Assembly (NCBI RefSeq): GCF_000524195.1
Contig: NW_020170570.1
Coordinates: 23,771-45,488, forward strand
Direction of reading: 5' to 3'
Length of the DNA stretch: 21,718 nt
Source: Echinococcus granulosus
Taxonomy: Eukaryota; Platyhelminthes; Cestoda; Cyclophyllidea; Taeniidae
Shown here: positions 1 through 11,449 of the stretch, in pieces
Layout: each line of letters begins with the position of its first letter
Numbering within the stretch: the stretch's first letter is position 1
Program-made: the position numbers and the translations under genes
The notes under the pieces: model-generated
Database searches by the model: none
The model's input: the letters and a program-made list of their open reading frames with translations, nothing else
Told to the model about the DNA's origin: nothing

Positions 1-3000
1 GAATGACTAGCGAAGATTTTCGGGGGCAATTGGTGGTTTCACTATATGTAGGGTACTTGATTAACCTTGGTCTTACAATGATTGCCAGCGCAGTTGAAGT
101 ACATTTGTATGTGGTATGGGCCACTCAGGAGAGAGTGTGCAAGAGTCCAACTTTCGAGAAAGTTCAGGAGTTTGAAGTACTTTCTACGCTTGCAAACATC
201 CCACACTTATAGTCCCTTGGAATACTCTTAAAAATTCTCCGGTTAGGACGAGTTCTTAAACAATGCTGCTACTGTCAATTAGTCTATCTGATTGGAAAGG
301 CAAGTGGTAGCTAACACGAATAACATTGCATTGATATTGCGTGCATTATAAACGAAACGTGTGTAAAGGCACTTTGGCATGCAGACTGGCACATGTGGAT
401 TGAAATATTATGCCTCCCAACTGCACAATTTGACTGCTCTCTGTCTCAACTGTTGCCTGTAGGGCAGTCTAGCATTCTATCGCAAGCTGAAATTCAAAGC
501 ATCATCAATGAGGCAGCCGAAGCAACGCACTTCCAGCACAAGTGTCATTGAGTCATTGCTTACTTAGGGCCGGTGGTGTTGTTAATATCCTTGGTAGTAA
601 ATGCTGAGCGAAAGTTGAAACCAGTTAATTTAGGCCTTCTGTTTACCATCCCCTAGATACTCAAATTTATTGCCTCTTAAATTATTTTGGTTTTCCTCAG
701 TGCATATGTGAGGCAGCTCACCTTCATTTAATTCTACTTTGTCTGGACCCCATGGTGTCAAGTGCTTCTTCTAGAAGGAAGGCGAGAATGGCGGGACTTG
801 TTTTTCACCCCACTATTTTTAATGTATCATCATTTTACCTGAGCTCCCTCCTTCTCGGTGGATGCGTAAGGCAGTGCTTCCCTCCACGTATGCGGCAGTA
901 AAGTACGTATTCTGAGATGTTTCCTTCAGCCGTATTACTTTCTTACAGCAGTGCTTTATTTTTAAATCACAGACGTGATTTGTTTAGCTGGACATGAAAT
1001 GCTCTGTACCTTTAAAGCTATGGCGTTTGACTGCTAAATGGAATATAAAACTGAAAGTTTTCTATTCCATTTCTTTAGTGCTACAACTGAGAGGCACATG
1101 TAAAGCAGTTTCCTTGAAAATCCTAAAGGCAAAGTCCGGGTAGGTTAAGCAAAAGTGAAGATGGGAGCTACTTTTTGCAGCCTTGTCCTTGTTAAGGCCT
1201 CTTAACACAAGAAACTGTTTGTCTATAATATTAACCCATTATTGCAAATGTCTTGCAGATACCACTACAAAAGCAACCCCTTTTGCAAGATGAATTATTG
1301 CCGTAATAGGTCGTGGCTGTGTGTGAATGGATCCAGTGACTTTGTTGAATTTCTTTGCTGTTATTTTCACCTTCTGGAGATCGCGACGTACTTGAACGTG
1401 ATTTCAGTTTCCCATGTCGATGTAATAAGTGCCATTAATAATATATTTTTCATATACATTACTGTCTTTGCAATTAGTTGTAGTGCATTAAGTCTTGTTT
1501 AAAGATGTTGAGCATGGAAATTCTCGAGTGCATATATTACGGTGCCCATTATTACCCTGGATCTGTACCAACAATATGGACTGTAGTTACCTCAAATCGC
1601 AAGGATTTCAAGATGAGTGTAGTTATCCAGTTTACTAGGTAGTTGTGGATGCTCGTGCGATTTCGATATTTTGGAACTGGTAGGAATTTGCAGAATAGAT
1701 CCCAGTGTTCCTTGAGTTTGCGCCAGCCACTCTTACTCTTCTCTGCGCTGCCCTCATAACTTGAGGCTCTAATATTGAAAAAAAGCATTTAAAAAATTCA
1801 TTAACTATGTTTTGGACTTGTCCGTCCTGCTAACGGAATTCTACTGTCGCAAGTTCCACACCGCAGTGTTCCATAATCACACCTTGATGAATGGGCCTGG
1901 GACAACGGTTGGGTTTGCACTTGACCGGTTGTAAATGTCTCTTATATAATGTAAAGATAAGAATAAAAAGGCAAGCATGTGGTTCGTATTCGTATGTTGA
2001 AGCTCTTTTGCAATGCTTATGCATAAAATTTCCGCTTTGACATCAACAAGGACTTTGCATTGTGGATTAAATTGTCGGGCAGTTAATGCCCATAAAAAGC
2101 CAAATGTGGTATGAAATGAAGATTTTTAGATTAGTTTTGTTAAATAGGGCCTAAATAAAGATGTTAAAAGCAAATGAGTTTCTGCGAACTGACAAAAATC
2201 TCCAGTGTGAAGGAAAGATGTTATTGACACTCTCAAAGTGGCTAATCATTTGTTTGAACACTTTCATAAGGACTTTGCAGTGTTTGTAAAGCCTAAAAAC
2301 AATAACTAGTGATAACTTAAGACCATCTTACCAAAGAATTGTTAGGAGCAATAAATTCAATGTCAAAATATCCAAATAAATTGATTAACTTTCAATATAT
2401 TTGACAAATGACAAGGCTGACATCAGCGCACCCTTTTTGAGACACAGGGTTGCTGGAAATCTCACTTTATATAACGCCTTGTTTTGTGCAACAGTGTAAA
2501 TAGTGACGGTCGAAGTGTGGCTGGCCACTAAGATAACTATATGGAAGTAGTGGCGATGTTGGAGACGCCACCCAGTAGTGGAAAGCTTTCCTTTGTAGGC
2601 GTGCATGGCTAACTTTCTACAAAATGCTCCGATTTGTTTCCATCTCTCCTCATTTTATCTCTAATCATTCAAAGACATAGACAGAGAAGTTATGCATTGA
2701 TGAAGCTGACCGAATTTGTCAAACTGATAAACAAACAATGGCAACACTCAACAATCCACTAATCAGGTTAGTCTTCTGCAAGCTTAACAGGCTTAATAGC
2801 ATAAGTAACATTATCAATTCACTCATATGTCACTTTACCTATCCGTTCTCCGCTCGTCAGTCTGTCAGGCACGAATCTCAGATAAGTTTAGCAAAATAGA
2901 GTAGCCTTCACTTGTATTGATTGGCCGGCTGATTTTAGCAATCTTTGAGATAAATGGCAGGACATTATTCATCCTTGTGTCTAGAGGTGCATTGACTTTG

Positions 3001-4738
3001 TCAATGCTACTTGCAAGGGCAGAAGTTGGCAAATGCATGATAGAGAGATTGAGAAGTCCTCTCTATCTCATGGCGCTAGTGCTGAGCCTTGAGACTTAAG
3101 CCAAATTTAGGTAGACCATAAAGATGTCTCTATACATTAAACCTCCCTGTTAGATTCTCTAGAATCCTAGAATTTTGTGACTAATTGGCCTGCTCTCCTT
3201 TTAACATCTTCCTAGTTGACATCACGTGTGGGTGCACTTCAATTGCTGTAAGGAGGTGAGAGGGGGATTAACTTTCGTCTTTGGCACGCCTGACTGTACT
3301 GTATGCTATTAGAGCTGCATATGCCGTATGCTCCCCTTTGCGTCCATGCCAAGAGGCATCGAAAAGTCAGTCAACATCAGGAATAGCTATGATCAATCTC
3401 ACAGGTACCGGCTAATACCCATTTTTGTCCTGTCTCCGGCCCCTAGTTTCAACGCTCTTGTATAAGAATGGTCACAATTGACTACGTGGTTCCATAAATA
3501 TTAAAGTTAAGCTAGTCAGGCCGTATGTTAATGAGCTTGGCGGAAATTCCAATGAATACATAAGATGAGCATAAAAGTAATTAAACTAAGGGGCTGGTAT
3601 GCAATAGGTGCATCGACGATAGACGTCGCTGGAGCAGAAAAGTCCGCCGTCGACGATGTTTGTACGAAACACTGGACTAAGCCGTCCCCTTCTCTGGAGG
3701 TGACGGGTGCGATTCAGGTAAAATAGATTTGCCACAAGATTGCTTGAATAGTTTTATCATTAACAGTATGGAAACGGAAAATACTTTGAAGATCTCTTGT
3801 AAATAGGTTAGTGTTTTGTGCCTCGTAGGTCTAAGCCGGAGTTGCCGAAACAAAGTCAAACTGCTTCCAAAGGTAGTGATAATTTTTAAAAAATGTTGCT
3901 AGCCATGCGATCTTTATTTAGGATGAATTGAAACATTTGTGTAGGGCTCAAAATTAGAACATTTGCTTATAGTGGCATATCCGACCTGAGTTTCTCTAAC
4001 GTTGTCAGGCTACACAGCGAAGTGTCTCGTACAGTTGAGATACCCACGGGTGCATCAAACTGTCTACATCTGGCGCAGGATTATTTGCCATTACGATGTG
4101 TCAGCTTAGTTGCTTGAATGTGCTAGGCCAGATGTTGAGTCGATTTGATACTCGATTCGCTCCATTAAATGTGGTAACCTTAGAGGGCCATTTTATACAG
4201 ATTTGGACATGTGGATGTTCTTTGAATTCCACATACTTCGCATTTAGGATGAGGGAATACTTTAATTCCCGGACAAATTACGGAAGTTATTATAAAATTT
4301 AGCACCGAAACATTTCTGCTGGTAGCTATAGAGCTTACCAATGGAAGGAAGGAAATAATGATGACTTCATTTCATCATCAACAATCACTGACCACTTGCA
4401 AATCCGAGTCTATAGATCAAACAAAAAGAAAATATTTCGTTCAGTTCTGGTAAAGAGGTAAGAAAATGACGTTTTCAAATGCCTATCTAAGTGTCTTATA
4501 GGCTACACTTTCGTCACCCTTGGCAAGTTCCTTCCTACTGAATTCTGAGACGTCAAGTTAACACCTGATTTGTTTTTAAAACACTCCAGCAATTCGACTG
4601 TCCTTAAAAAACACTGCTAGATATTTGCAGCTCATATTGTTTAATGCTAGGAATAGAATTTATTCGGATCCAGGCATGTAAAAGGTATCTACGCTGAAAC
4701 CATAAAGACGCGGTTGGCGTGGCCTCAAGAAAACCAGC
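1..4738. other. Intergenic or intronic DNA, no gene recognised
   Basis: Both strands carry only short open frames (up to about 86 codons) with no recognisable domain, no run of coding-like codon use and no paired splice sites that I could defend. A 69-codon plus-strand frame at 3-212 touches the window edge and could be the tail of something starting outside, but its composition is not convincing. I saw no tandem array, tRNA box or transposase/reverse-transcriptase motif. Long gene-poor stretches like this are ordinary in large flatworm genomes. Confidence 0.5.
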
Positions 4739-4800
4739 GTTTATTTAATTTTAACTATAAATATTTTACATAAAATAAAAGCAATTGAATTTTACTATTA
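4739..4800. other. Very AT-rich tract
   Basis: About 60 bases with only a handful of G or C, made of irregular T and A runs with several AATAAA-like and TAAAAT-like words. It is not a simple microsatellite and has no clear dyad symmetry. It could be an intron or intergenic low-complexity patch; no function is implied. Confidence 0.5.
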
Positions 4801-7800
4801 CTACAAGTTACCCTTGAACCCTTTTTATTCACTGAGGAATTTTGCTCACAATCGTGTTTACTCTTCAAAATGGTAAAATATGCTGCTGTAATATCTCATC
4901 ACACAGTGTGGTTGATTGTCGCGAAAATGCAACAATCATTTAAGATACGCAATCCATCCGTGCCCATGCTTCAAGTTTTTTTTGCGTTGAGATTGAGACG
5001 AGACTTTGAGATCAAGACTTGGTGCATAACTTGGGACGACTACTTACTAAGTGGTAGTAGACGTTAAATCTCAGCATTGGGCGAATTCAAACAGCACGGT
5101 TTTTTTGTCGCCTCGTGCAAGATTAAAATACAATATGAAGGAAGATGTGTTAAATTTTATGTGGCATACTCGCTTTAATGGAAGTGGAGAAGTGCGATAA
5201 GCATTTGACCAATGTGTCGAGTTGGATGGCGGTTTCCTACGTGCAGCACTTGATTGCAACCCTGTTTCGAATTGTTGGGAATTTTTATTCCTTGCACCTA
5301 GTTGCTGAACAGCGTAGAACTGAGCACTTTTATTAACTCTCACCTCACTCGTCGATACCATCACATAATGGTACTTTACACCACATCGTTAGCTGCCCAT
5401 CGTCAGACAATCGCCAGCCTTCTTATCAAACAGCCAAGTACATGAACAATTGCCCGATTGCCTAATTAGCTTCCCTCCACTCAATGCCTCTGATTAAGCC
5501 AATTGTTAACAATTTAGTGTAAGGCTAGAACGATCTAACTCAAAAATATTCTCGTCAAAATAACGGAACAATTCGTGCTCCCATAAAATGTCTCACGAGT
5601 ACTCTGGCGAAGAGCAAGGAATCCTCGCTCAAGCAGTGAAGCACTCCTTAGCCTTCATTTCCTTTGATGGTGTTAAGTGACTAAGTAGAGGCTTTTTGAC
5701 CAGGGAAGGAAGATCAGGGAAGCCCGTATTCAGAACACGCCTCTTCCACCTCAACGATGGATGGCAACTGCTCCATCACGAGACCTACTGCTCACGGAAC
5801 CTTTGCCAACGTAAGAGGTTCGTTCAAGAAAACACGTATTATATCGTCTCTCGTCCTTTCGAGCACCGTCTCCGATGACCTTCTTATGGGTTGTATTATA
5901 TAATTAAGTGGTGGTCAAACAGAAGGAAACGCCTTCGAGTAAACCCGTTATCAGCAGATCGGAATTTACCATTGATTCTGTATTCTGCGGAATATTGTCT
6001 TCATGTATGCAATGATGAAATTCACTGCATCATGTTTCTCACTTCCTTATATCATAGTGCGCTTATTTTGGTACGTTAAACATATAACGACCCAACCTCG
6101 ATGAACGCTTGAGTCGCCGCTTAAAGAGAATGTAAAAACAGAGATGTATATGGAAAGAACTCACTGGGCATAGATCAGATTTTGAAACGGGTGGTGAGTA
6201 ATTGAATGCAAGGCAGCCGCTTAGCCCCCGGGGTAACAAAATTCAGCTGTGTCGGGGATGAGGACAAAACGCGGTGTACCTCGTCTACTAGCCACGATGA
6301 CTGCCTGCGACGAAGTCGAAGACAACAGAAGTAGGCCAATAATCCAATGCCCATTATTATCGAAAGGTTGCTGTAGAGAGACCCATTATCGTACCTCATG
6401 GTTGAGAGTAGCTGTAAATGCCTACAAAATAGAGTTGTACTTCCATCCTCTTAACCGAAGTTAGGCATCAAATGAATGTGTTACCAAGGGAAAATCAGCC
6501 ATTAGCCCTCTGCACACTCTGCAGAGATTTACGTGCTCGCATATCTCGGCGCATAATTGAGGGGTAGCTCAAATAAGCGCAATAGCTTTTGCTTTTTCGT
6601 AAACTGGTTCCTGAAATCGGCTAACTTTGAATATCAACTGTGCTTAGAGCTTAGGAATTTCGCATTTCTAATCAGGAACTAAATTATTCATATTAATGTA
6701 CCGCCAATCACACAGTCACACCTACTGTTGGAATGCATCTTTGCAGACCGACTGGTAGCATAGACTTGCATAAGCCTTGTGCCATGGCTAACGTTCGAGA
6801 TATCCGAATGAAGACGGAAGGCAGAGGTGCTCAGCAGCAGCGATCCCGACGATTTACTAACCACTACTTAACTACACACATCTCCATGTAAACTTGCATG
6901 GTACTGCTGTCTCACCACTATTTCCAGCTTTTCTCTTTCCTTTCCAATGCGCTGTCAAGACACAACATTTGCCCCCCATCGCAAGGTAGCATATGTCTGA
7001 AACGAAGATGTAATGATCTGATCATAACAAAGCATACAATAGTAAAGGAAACCTAGCTATTTTCCTACCATTTGGATTTTCTGCTTACAAACGGTAAAAT
7101 TATGAACTTAAAGTAAAATTTAATGTTTTAACAGGAAGTAATTCTCGTTTCTCCCATCTGCCTCCAGTTTCAAATCCCTAAAGGGAAAATTCACTTGGTG
7201 CTAGCCTAACTTGCTGCTGCAAATGAGCCAATGCAGGCGGTAAACTGGGCTTTGTACCCATCTTGCAGATTGACGTTTTGTCACGGTCACTAGGGTTATC
7301 CAATCAGACCGTTTCCAATGTAGCAAATTGGACATTGGACATCGACATTCCTTATGATGCACTTGAAAGCACTCCAAAATCAACCTCAAATATTCCTCAT
7401 ACATAACTCTTATAGTAATGCAAGCTATGGTGCTTTTGGCCGCACTGCTCAAAAATGCCAACTGTCTTACATACGATTAGTTGATATTGTGCGCAAAACT
7501 GCGGTGGATTTTTGTTGTGTGCTAAGCTTATTTGATTAAAATAGCCCAATTAAGAGTTTTTAGTTACAGAAACTGTGATATAAATAAAGTGGATGCATTA
7601 TTTCTGCTTACACGTTCCTCCTCATATTTCTATTGCATTGAAGTTTGCAATGCGGGATGTGTTTTAGAGAAAAGTACCGGTTCCTTGCAACCACTACTAA
7701 TTTTAAGCTATAATACCTCGGGTAAATTTGAAGTTTGATAAATTATCCCCTTGGACTTCGAAGCCTGCAATCCTATCAGATCGCAGTGGGTGAAGAGCTG

Positions 7801-9412
7801 CTCCCAAAAAGGGATGTACACTTTATTCCCTTAAGTTGCCTTTCATGGAGGCAAGACAAACAGCTTAGAAACTGAGAAGTTCAAAGTGGTTGGATTACCT
7901 TAAAGTAACTTCATTTTCCCTTTTTCTCAGGGTAGCGATGAATGTTTGTTTATGCAACCAATTTTTTGGAGCCAATCCGCACTTCGTGGCAAAAAGGCCT
8001 TCAATTATTCCTTTTTGAGTTCTTGGATGAGATGTTAACTCACAGCCCAAGGAAAGGATTAGGCAGCGATTAAAGAAACCCTAAAAATCATGCTGGTCGT
8101 TGGTTAATAAATCCTGAGCAGTGTAGAATACTCCACATTTGTTACCGGGGAGAGTAGCTAATGTATAGGCAGTACGTTGACCGAAACCGGGCGAATGGTC
8201 ATAACTGATTATAATTAGGTGGCAAGGTTTGGCATTTGGAAACAGCAGTCGACATTTGTAGAGCTGAAAAGAGCAACCTTGATTTGAGGACATAGTTTTT
8301 ACTTTTTAAAATCACACTTTGATTGTTTTTCTACGGACAACCCATTCATTCGCCGAAGCGTACTTCTATGATACGGTGCGATTCAGTGCCAGAAGACTAG
8401 GCTTATTTTGTGCTTTTGTAGAGTGCGATGTTTAATGGATGGAAGCCCATATTTTCACTTCAGAAGGAGTAAGGACTAGACACTCAGTGGAAGGAACTCA
8501 CGCCTCATACTACAAAGCGTATTTGGCAGTCTATTAGTAAAAAGACAAGCTGCAGGTAGGATGGAATAAAAGACTGTCTTATGCTTAGACTCGTCATGCG
8601 ACAGAATGGTATGTTATAGTTTTGTTTTTTTAACTAATGCGAGGCACAGATTACGGAAGAGATTAATAAAACCAAGGGACAAGTCTTTATTCCACACTCC
8701 AATTTTTAGCCATTTCTAGTGAGAAGAGCACAAATTAGACATATGGTAAGGTAAAATGCGGAGTAAGAGCTACTTCTTCTAAAGAAGCCTTTAAACCGCC
8801 ACATTTAGCCTCTGATTCTTCTTTACATGTTAAACGTTACGGAAGAGCACTTTGGCGAGTGTCTGTTCTTCGTGGTTGTTGGCGAGTTGACCTAAGCTGA
8901 TGCAGCATTCCTTCAAATTAGTATCGGTTGTTATACTACATTTACAAGGTCGGAAACGAGTTCTACGAACCCGAAAGTTGGATGAATAGTACCCTCTGAC
9001 GGTGAAGTTAAAAATAAGGCATAAATCTCGCGATTTAATATCACATTTCCTTCGTCAAATGGAAAATATTTTCCCTCAATTTGTCGGTGTACAAATTGAT
9101 GGTTTCTTCGCCCTACCTTTGTATTCATTTGCTTGGTACAAGCAGGCCAGTTATATGAGGACATTTCTAATCTATTTCGACGTCTCCTCTAAAGTAAGCG
9201 AGTTTAAAGCTACAAGTGGAATGATGTATTTACAAATATGGAGACAAAATTGCTCACACTGATAGCAATTGCAAGATTTGTTTTCAGAAATTGGTTACCT
9301 TGAAAGTTGTGCATCCAGAAGAATTGCGTTTTCGATGAAGTATTAATAAGACACAGGCCTAGGATAGCCTCCATTAAAGCAGGCATTAATACTGGTCAAT
9401 GCAAATAGCTAG
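4801..9412. other. Intergenic or intronic DNA, no gene recognised
   Basis: Open frames here reach 97 codons (5071-5364, minus), which is within chance for DNA of this composition. None has a recognisable domain, and overlapping frames on opposite strands (for example 6175-6464 and 8931-9262) are equally open, which argues against coding. No sequence from the repeated units further right was found in this stretch by eye. Confidence 0.5.
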
Positions 9413-9610
9413 AGTTTTTACATCAGTGATGCCACGCTTCCTTACGATGGCTTCTCCCTTGTGGACACACAAAGAACATCCATAGCCCTGTTGGATCCGG
9501 ATTTCCTCCTTCGCCGCAACAAGCTGAAGGACCTTTGGGCTACTAGAGATCATTTGCTGGCAGCGGCAGAATGCTCAAAAATGCTGGAAGTCAATGTGAC
9601 TAGTTGGTAG
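9413..9610 (+). CDS. Possible terminal exon or captured exon fragment, unknown product
   Basis: A frame opens after TAG at 9410-9412 and runs 65 codons to TAG at 9608-9610. From about 9422 the codon use looks coding: many codons end in C or G, and the stretch is clearly GC-richer than its AT-rich flanks. The peptide is protein-like, with a basic segment (LLRRNKLKDLW) followed by an alanine-rich helix-like segment (HLLAAAECSKMLEV). A pyrimidine-rich run ending in an AG at 9425-9426 could be a splice acceptor, so the frame would be the last coding exon of a gene whose upstream exons are not recognised. The stop codon is also the first triplet of the duplicated block at 9608. I do not recognise the protein. 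It may be an exon, an exonised fragment or a retrocopy remnant. Confidence 0.3.
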   Translation, partial: SFYISDATLPYDGFSLVDTQRTSIALLDPDFLLRRNKLKDLWATRDHLLAAAECSKMLEVNVTSW

Positions 9611-10430
9611 ACTGACTTCAATTGTGGTCATCACGGCAGCAATATCGGAGCATTGCCACTCAACACATTGTAAACAAAAAAGTGACACTGAGACCCACCC
9701 TTTACTCATGACTCAGCAATACCACCATCGAAGGTGTGTGTGGACGCCGAGTGCTGGCGCAAATGATTCACCGCCTTTAAAAACTGTGTAGTTTCGATAA
9801 CCAACCTCTTCACAGATTAGCGCCAGCTCACACAGCCATCAAACTGATCATAAGACCAGCAAAAATTCCGGAAATTTTCCATTTGTTACTAATAGACTCT
9901 GCCTTTATCCGTCTTCGGTAAGATTGCATCAAATAAATAAACGCAACTCATGTGAGCTGGTTCGATGCTGCTGGTACAGGGGTCCCAAAAAGTGTTAGAC
10001 AAATGGTATCTAGTTATGTGATGGCTTTTGCTAAATGTTAAGCATAATTTTGTTTTAATGAGCGTGAATGATGTAGCTAATAAGGACTGTTGAATAGGGA
10101 ATTAAGTTGATACAGGAAAGCGTGCACAATACGACATAAAAATCAGGCACAAAGATGGAAAGCCGTCCGTGTTAAAAAATGCTACTAAATTTTGCCGAAT
10201 ATTTGTTCATGAGAATGTTTTAAGGCATAGGAGGAAGATATGCCAAAATATAAGTGCTAGTGAAGTAAAGCTTTGACATTGTGTGATTTTGCAATGCGGC
10301 CAACGTCGTCCGGTGTTTAATGGCAATACTGATTAGGAATACAAAGTTGTTGCTTAATGACAACTTTGCTTGATGCGTCAACATTCCAGCTGTCAATCAC
10401 ATCTTACCTTACCTACCTTCTTACGGCTAT
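9608..10430 (+). repeat. Duplicated block, copy A
   Basis: This block is repeated in the same orientation at 16774-17715. The first 137 bases (9608-9744) align to 16774-16910 without a gap and with about six substitutions by eye. Beyond that the match is looser and has many small indels. It is still followed through shared landmarks: CCTCTTCACAGATT, CATGTGAGCTGG, ACTGTTGAATA, CATAATACGACAT-like, GAGAATGTTTT, a GTCNTCCGG word, and CTGTCA near the end. An AATAAA lies at 9932-9937. No terminal inverted repeats, LTRs or target-site duplications were found, so a segmental duplication is the simplest reading. The 137-bp part may be a separate, younger dispersed element. Confidence 0.8.
9932..9937 (+). 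terminator. Possible polyadenylation signal AATAAA
   Basis: AATAAA lies about 320 bases after the stop at 9608-9610 and is followed by a TG-rich CATGTGAGCTGG segment, which fits a cleavage region. The same word occurs at the matching place in copy B (17094-17099). If 9413-9610 is a real last exon, this would end its 3' UTR. The word is common by chance in AT-rich DNA. Confidence 0.25.
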
Positions 10431-10559
10431 CTCTGTTAAGCCACAATCAATTAAGAGAGCTGGCTTTCGGGAGGTAAACGTCAGTCCTACTCTGCGGCAT
10501 TCTGCGAGGCTCTCTCCCATCTCTAACTCCACCAGTTTTCAGTTCTGACTTTTGAGTGA

Positions 10560-10800
10560 TAAATGGCGACGTCATCTCTGATCTTCGACCCAGTGTCCAT
10601 TTTGAGCTCAATCCCTCACCCTAAACCAAATAATATTGTTTTATGGAGACTAGTTGATGGTTTCTCCTCAGCAATAACTGATGGACTTGTCTGTCAGTGA
10701 TTGCGCCATCGATACTAGAACACTTATTAAAATGAATTATTTTATTGCCCTAATAAACCCGACAAAAATGTCTGTGCAGATCTGTTGCAAATATGAATAA
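10560..10800 (+). repeat. Second shared block, copy in unit 1 (inverted match at 21264-21560)
   Basis: Read on the plus strand, this stretch matches the minus strand of about 21560-21340. The clearest anchors are GTTTTATGGAG (near 10640), a TTGATGG/TTGATAG word followed by TCTCC, AATAACTGATGGA against AATAATTGATGGA, and TTTTATTGCCC followed by AATAAA and CCG. It lies between duplicated block A and gene copy 1, as the minus-strand version lies upstream of gene copy 5. The block is absent from the 16774-18201 unit, which appears to have lost about 0.5 kb here. Confidence 0.65.
10681..10800 (+). pseudogene. Short Met-Asp-Leu ORF, truncated relative to its partner
   Basis: ATG at 10681 opens 39 codons ending in TAA at 10798-10800. 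The first 30 codons align without a gap to the minus-strand ORF starting at 21461. About 14 residues are identical by eye, including the MDL start, a lone Asp, and the words NxFIA and INPxK. Downstream DNA similarity continues past this TAA, where the partner stays open, so this copy looks truncated by nonsense change. Protein identity is no better than DNA identity, so there is no sign of purifying selection. No domain is recognised; the frame may simply be a chance ORF inside a repeat. Confidence 0.25.
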
Positions 10801-10984
10801 ACTATCTTTAAATTGACTACATTGGTGCCATTTTTGTACGCTTCTTGCTTATTCGTATTGCTGATTCTCTGTCGCTTTTAAAAGTATTTTATTTCAACTC
10901 ACTTAAGAAGTTATACATTTTAAAGTTTTATACCCGCTCTGTTATCTGTGACTAAACATACTATTTATTAATTCCAAATTCACC

Positions 10985-11163
10985 TGATATGCTGTGGGGT
11001 TGAGTCGATAAGCTTGATCACAATTTCATCTGATGTGGCCTTCAAGTCTTTCATCTCTCTCATTTGATGCAACGGTCTCTCACCAATTAACTTTGGCATT
11101 TGGTATTTCTTATGGCATAATCCATCGAGGACAAAAATCCAAGTAGAAGATAATTATTTTGGA
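10985..11163 (+). promoter_or_regulatory. Conserved upstream region of gene copy 1
   Basis: About 180 bases before the exon 1 position of copy 1 match the regions upstream of copies 3, 4 and 5. Shared words are GTTGAGTC (copies 1 and 3), CTGATGTGGCCT (copies 1 and 5), a pyrimidine-rich TCCCATCTCTCTC-like segment, and CTCACCAATTA at 11079-11089. The last recurs at 17812-17822 and, as CTCGCTAATTA, at 16041-16051, some 57-75 bases before exon 1. This segment probably contains the promoter and 5' UTR, but no TATA box or initiator is evident. Confidence 0.35.
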
Positions 11164-11449
11164 ACGCCGTTCTTTAGCTTTGATAGCACACTGCTTCTGG
11201 TGACTCTTCTGACAGTCTCCATTCTGGCTAATGGTAAGTTACATATTTACTTTTGTTAACACAATTTGCACAGGCTTCACCTCCGACTCCACAACCCCTT
11301 GGCCCTTAAGGAACGCATCAATTTACCAGCCTATAAATGCCTCATCAATGCATATACGAATTGTTTACGGTGCCGACAATTCATCACGTCTGATGGTTCC
11401 ATCAGCTTTCCAACATCTCGAGAAATCCACGCATCTAGGCTCTTTCTGA
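11164..11449 (+). pseudogene. Small secreted-protein gene family, copy 1 (start codon lost)
   Basis: Exon 1 is 11164-11233, a 40-base intron is 11234-11273 (GTAAGT...TTTGCACAG), and exon 2 is 11274-11449, ending in TGA. In the family alignment the ATG position is ACG at 11164-11166, and no in-frame ATG lies within about 80 bases upstream. The leader frame is otherwise intact and hydrophobic (LLLVTLLTVSILAN). The donor and acceptor are good, and splicing splits a Gly codon in phase 1. Exon 2 encodes about 58 residues; its first half aligns with copies 3 and 4 (the word MHIRIV against MHTKFV in copy 4), then diverges. Without a usual start the copy is probably dead, unless a non-AUG start or an upstream leader supplies one. 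The function of the family is unknown. Confidence 0.55.

Noticed and set aside
5071..5364. 97-codon minus-strand ORF, one of the longest in the window outside the NUMT
   Set aside because: Length is within chance for a window of this size and composition; no motif, no homologous copy and no splice context.
9002..9262. 86-codon plus-strand ORF
   Set aside because: Overlaps an equally open minus-strand frame (8931-9164) and has no recognisable features.
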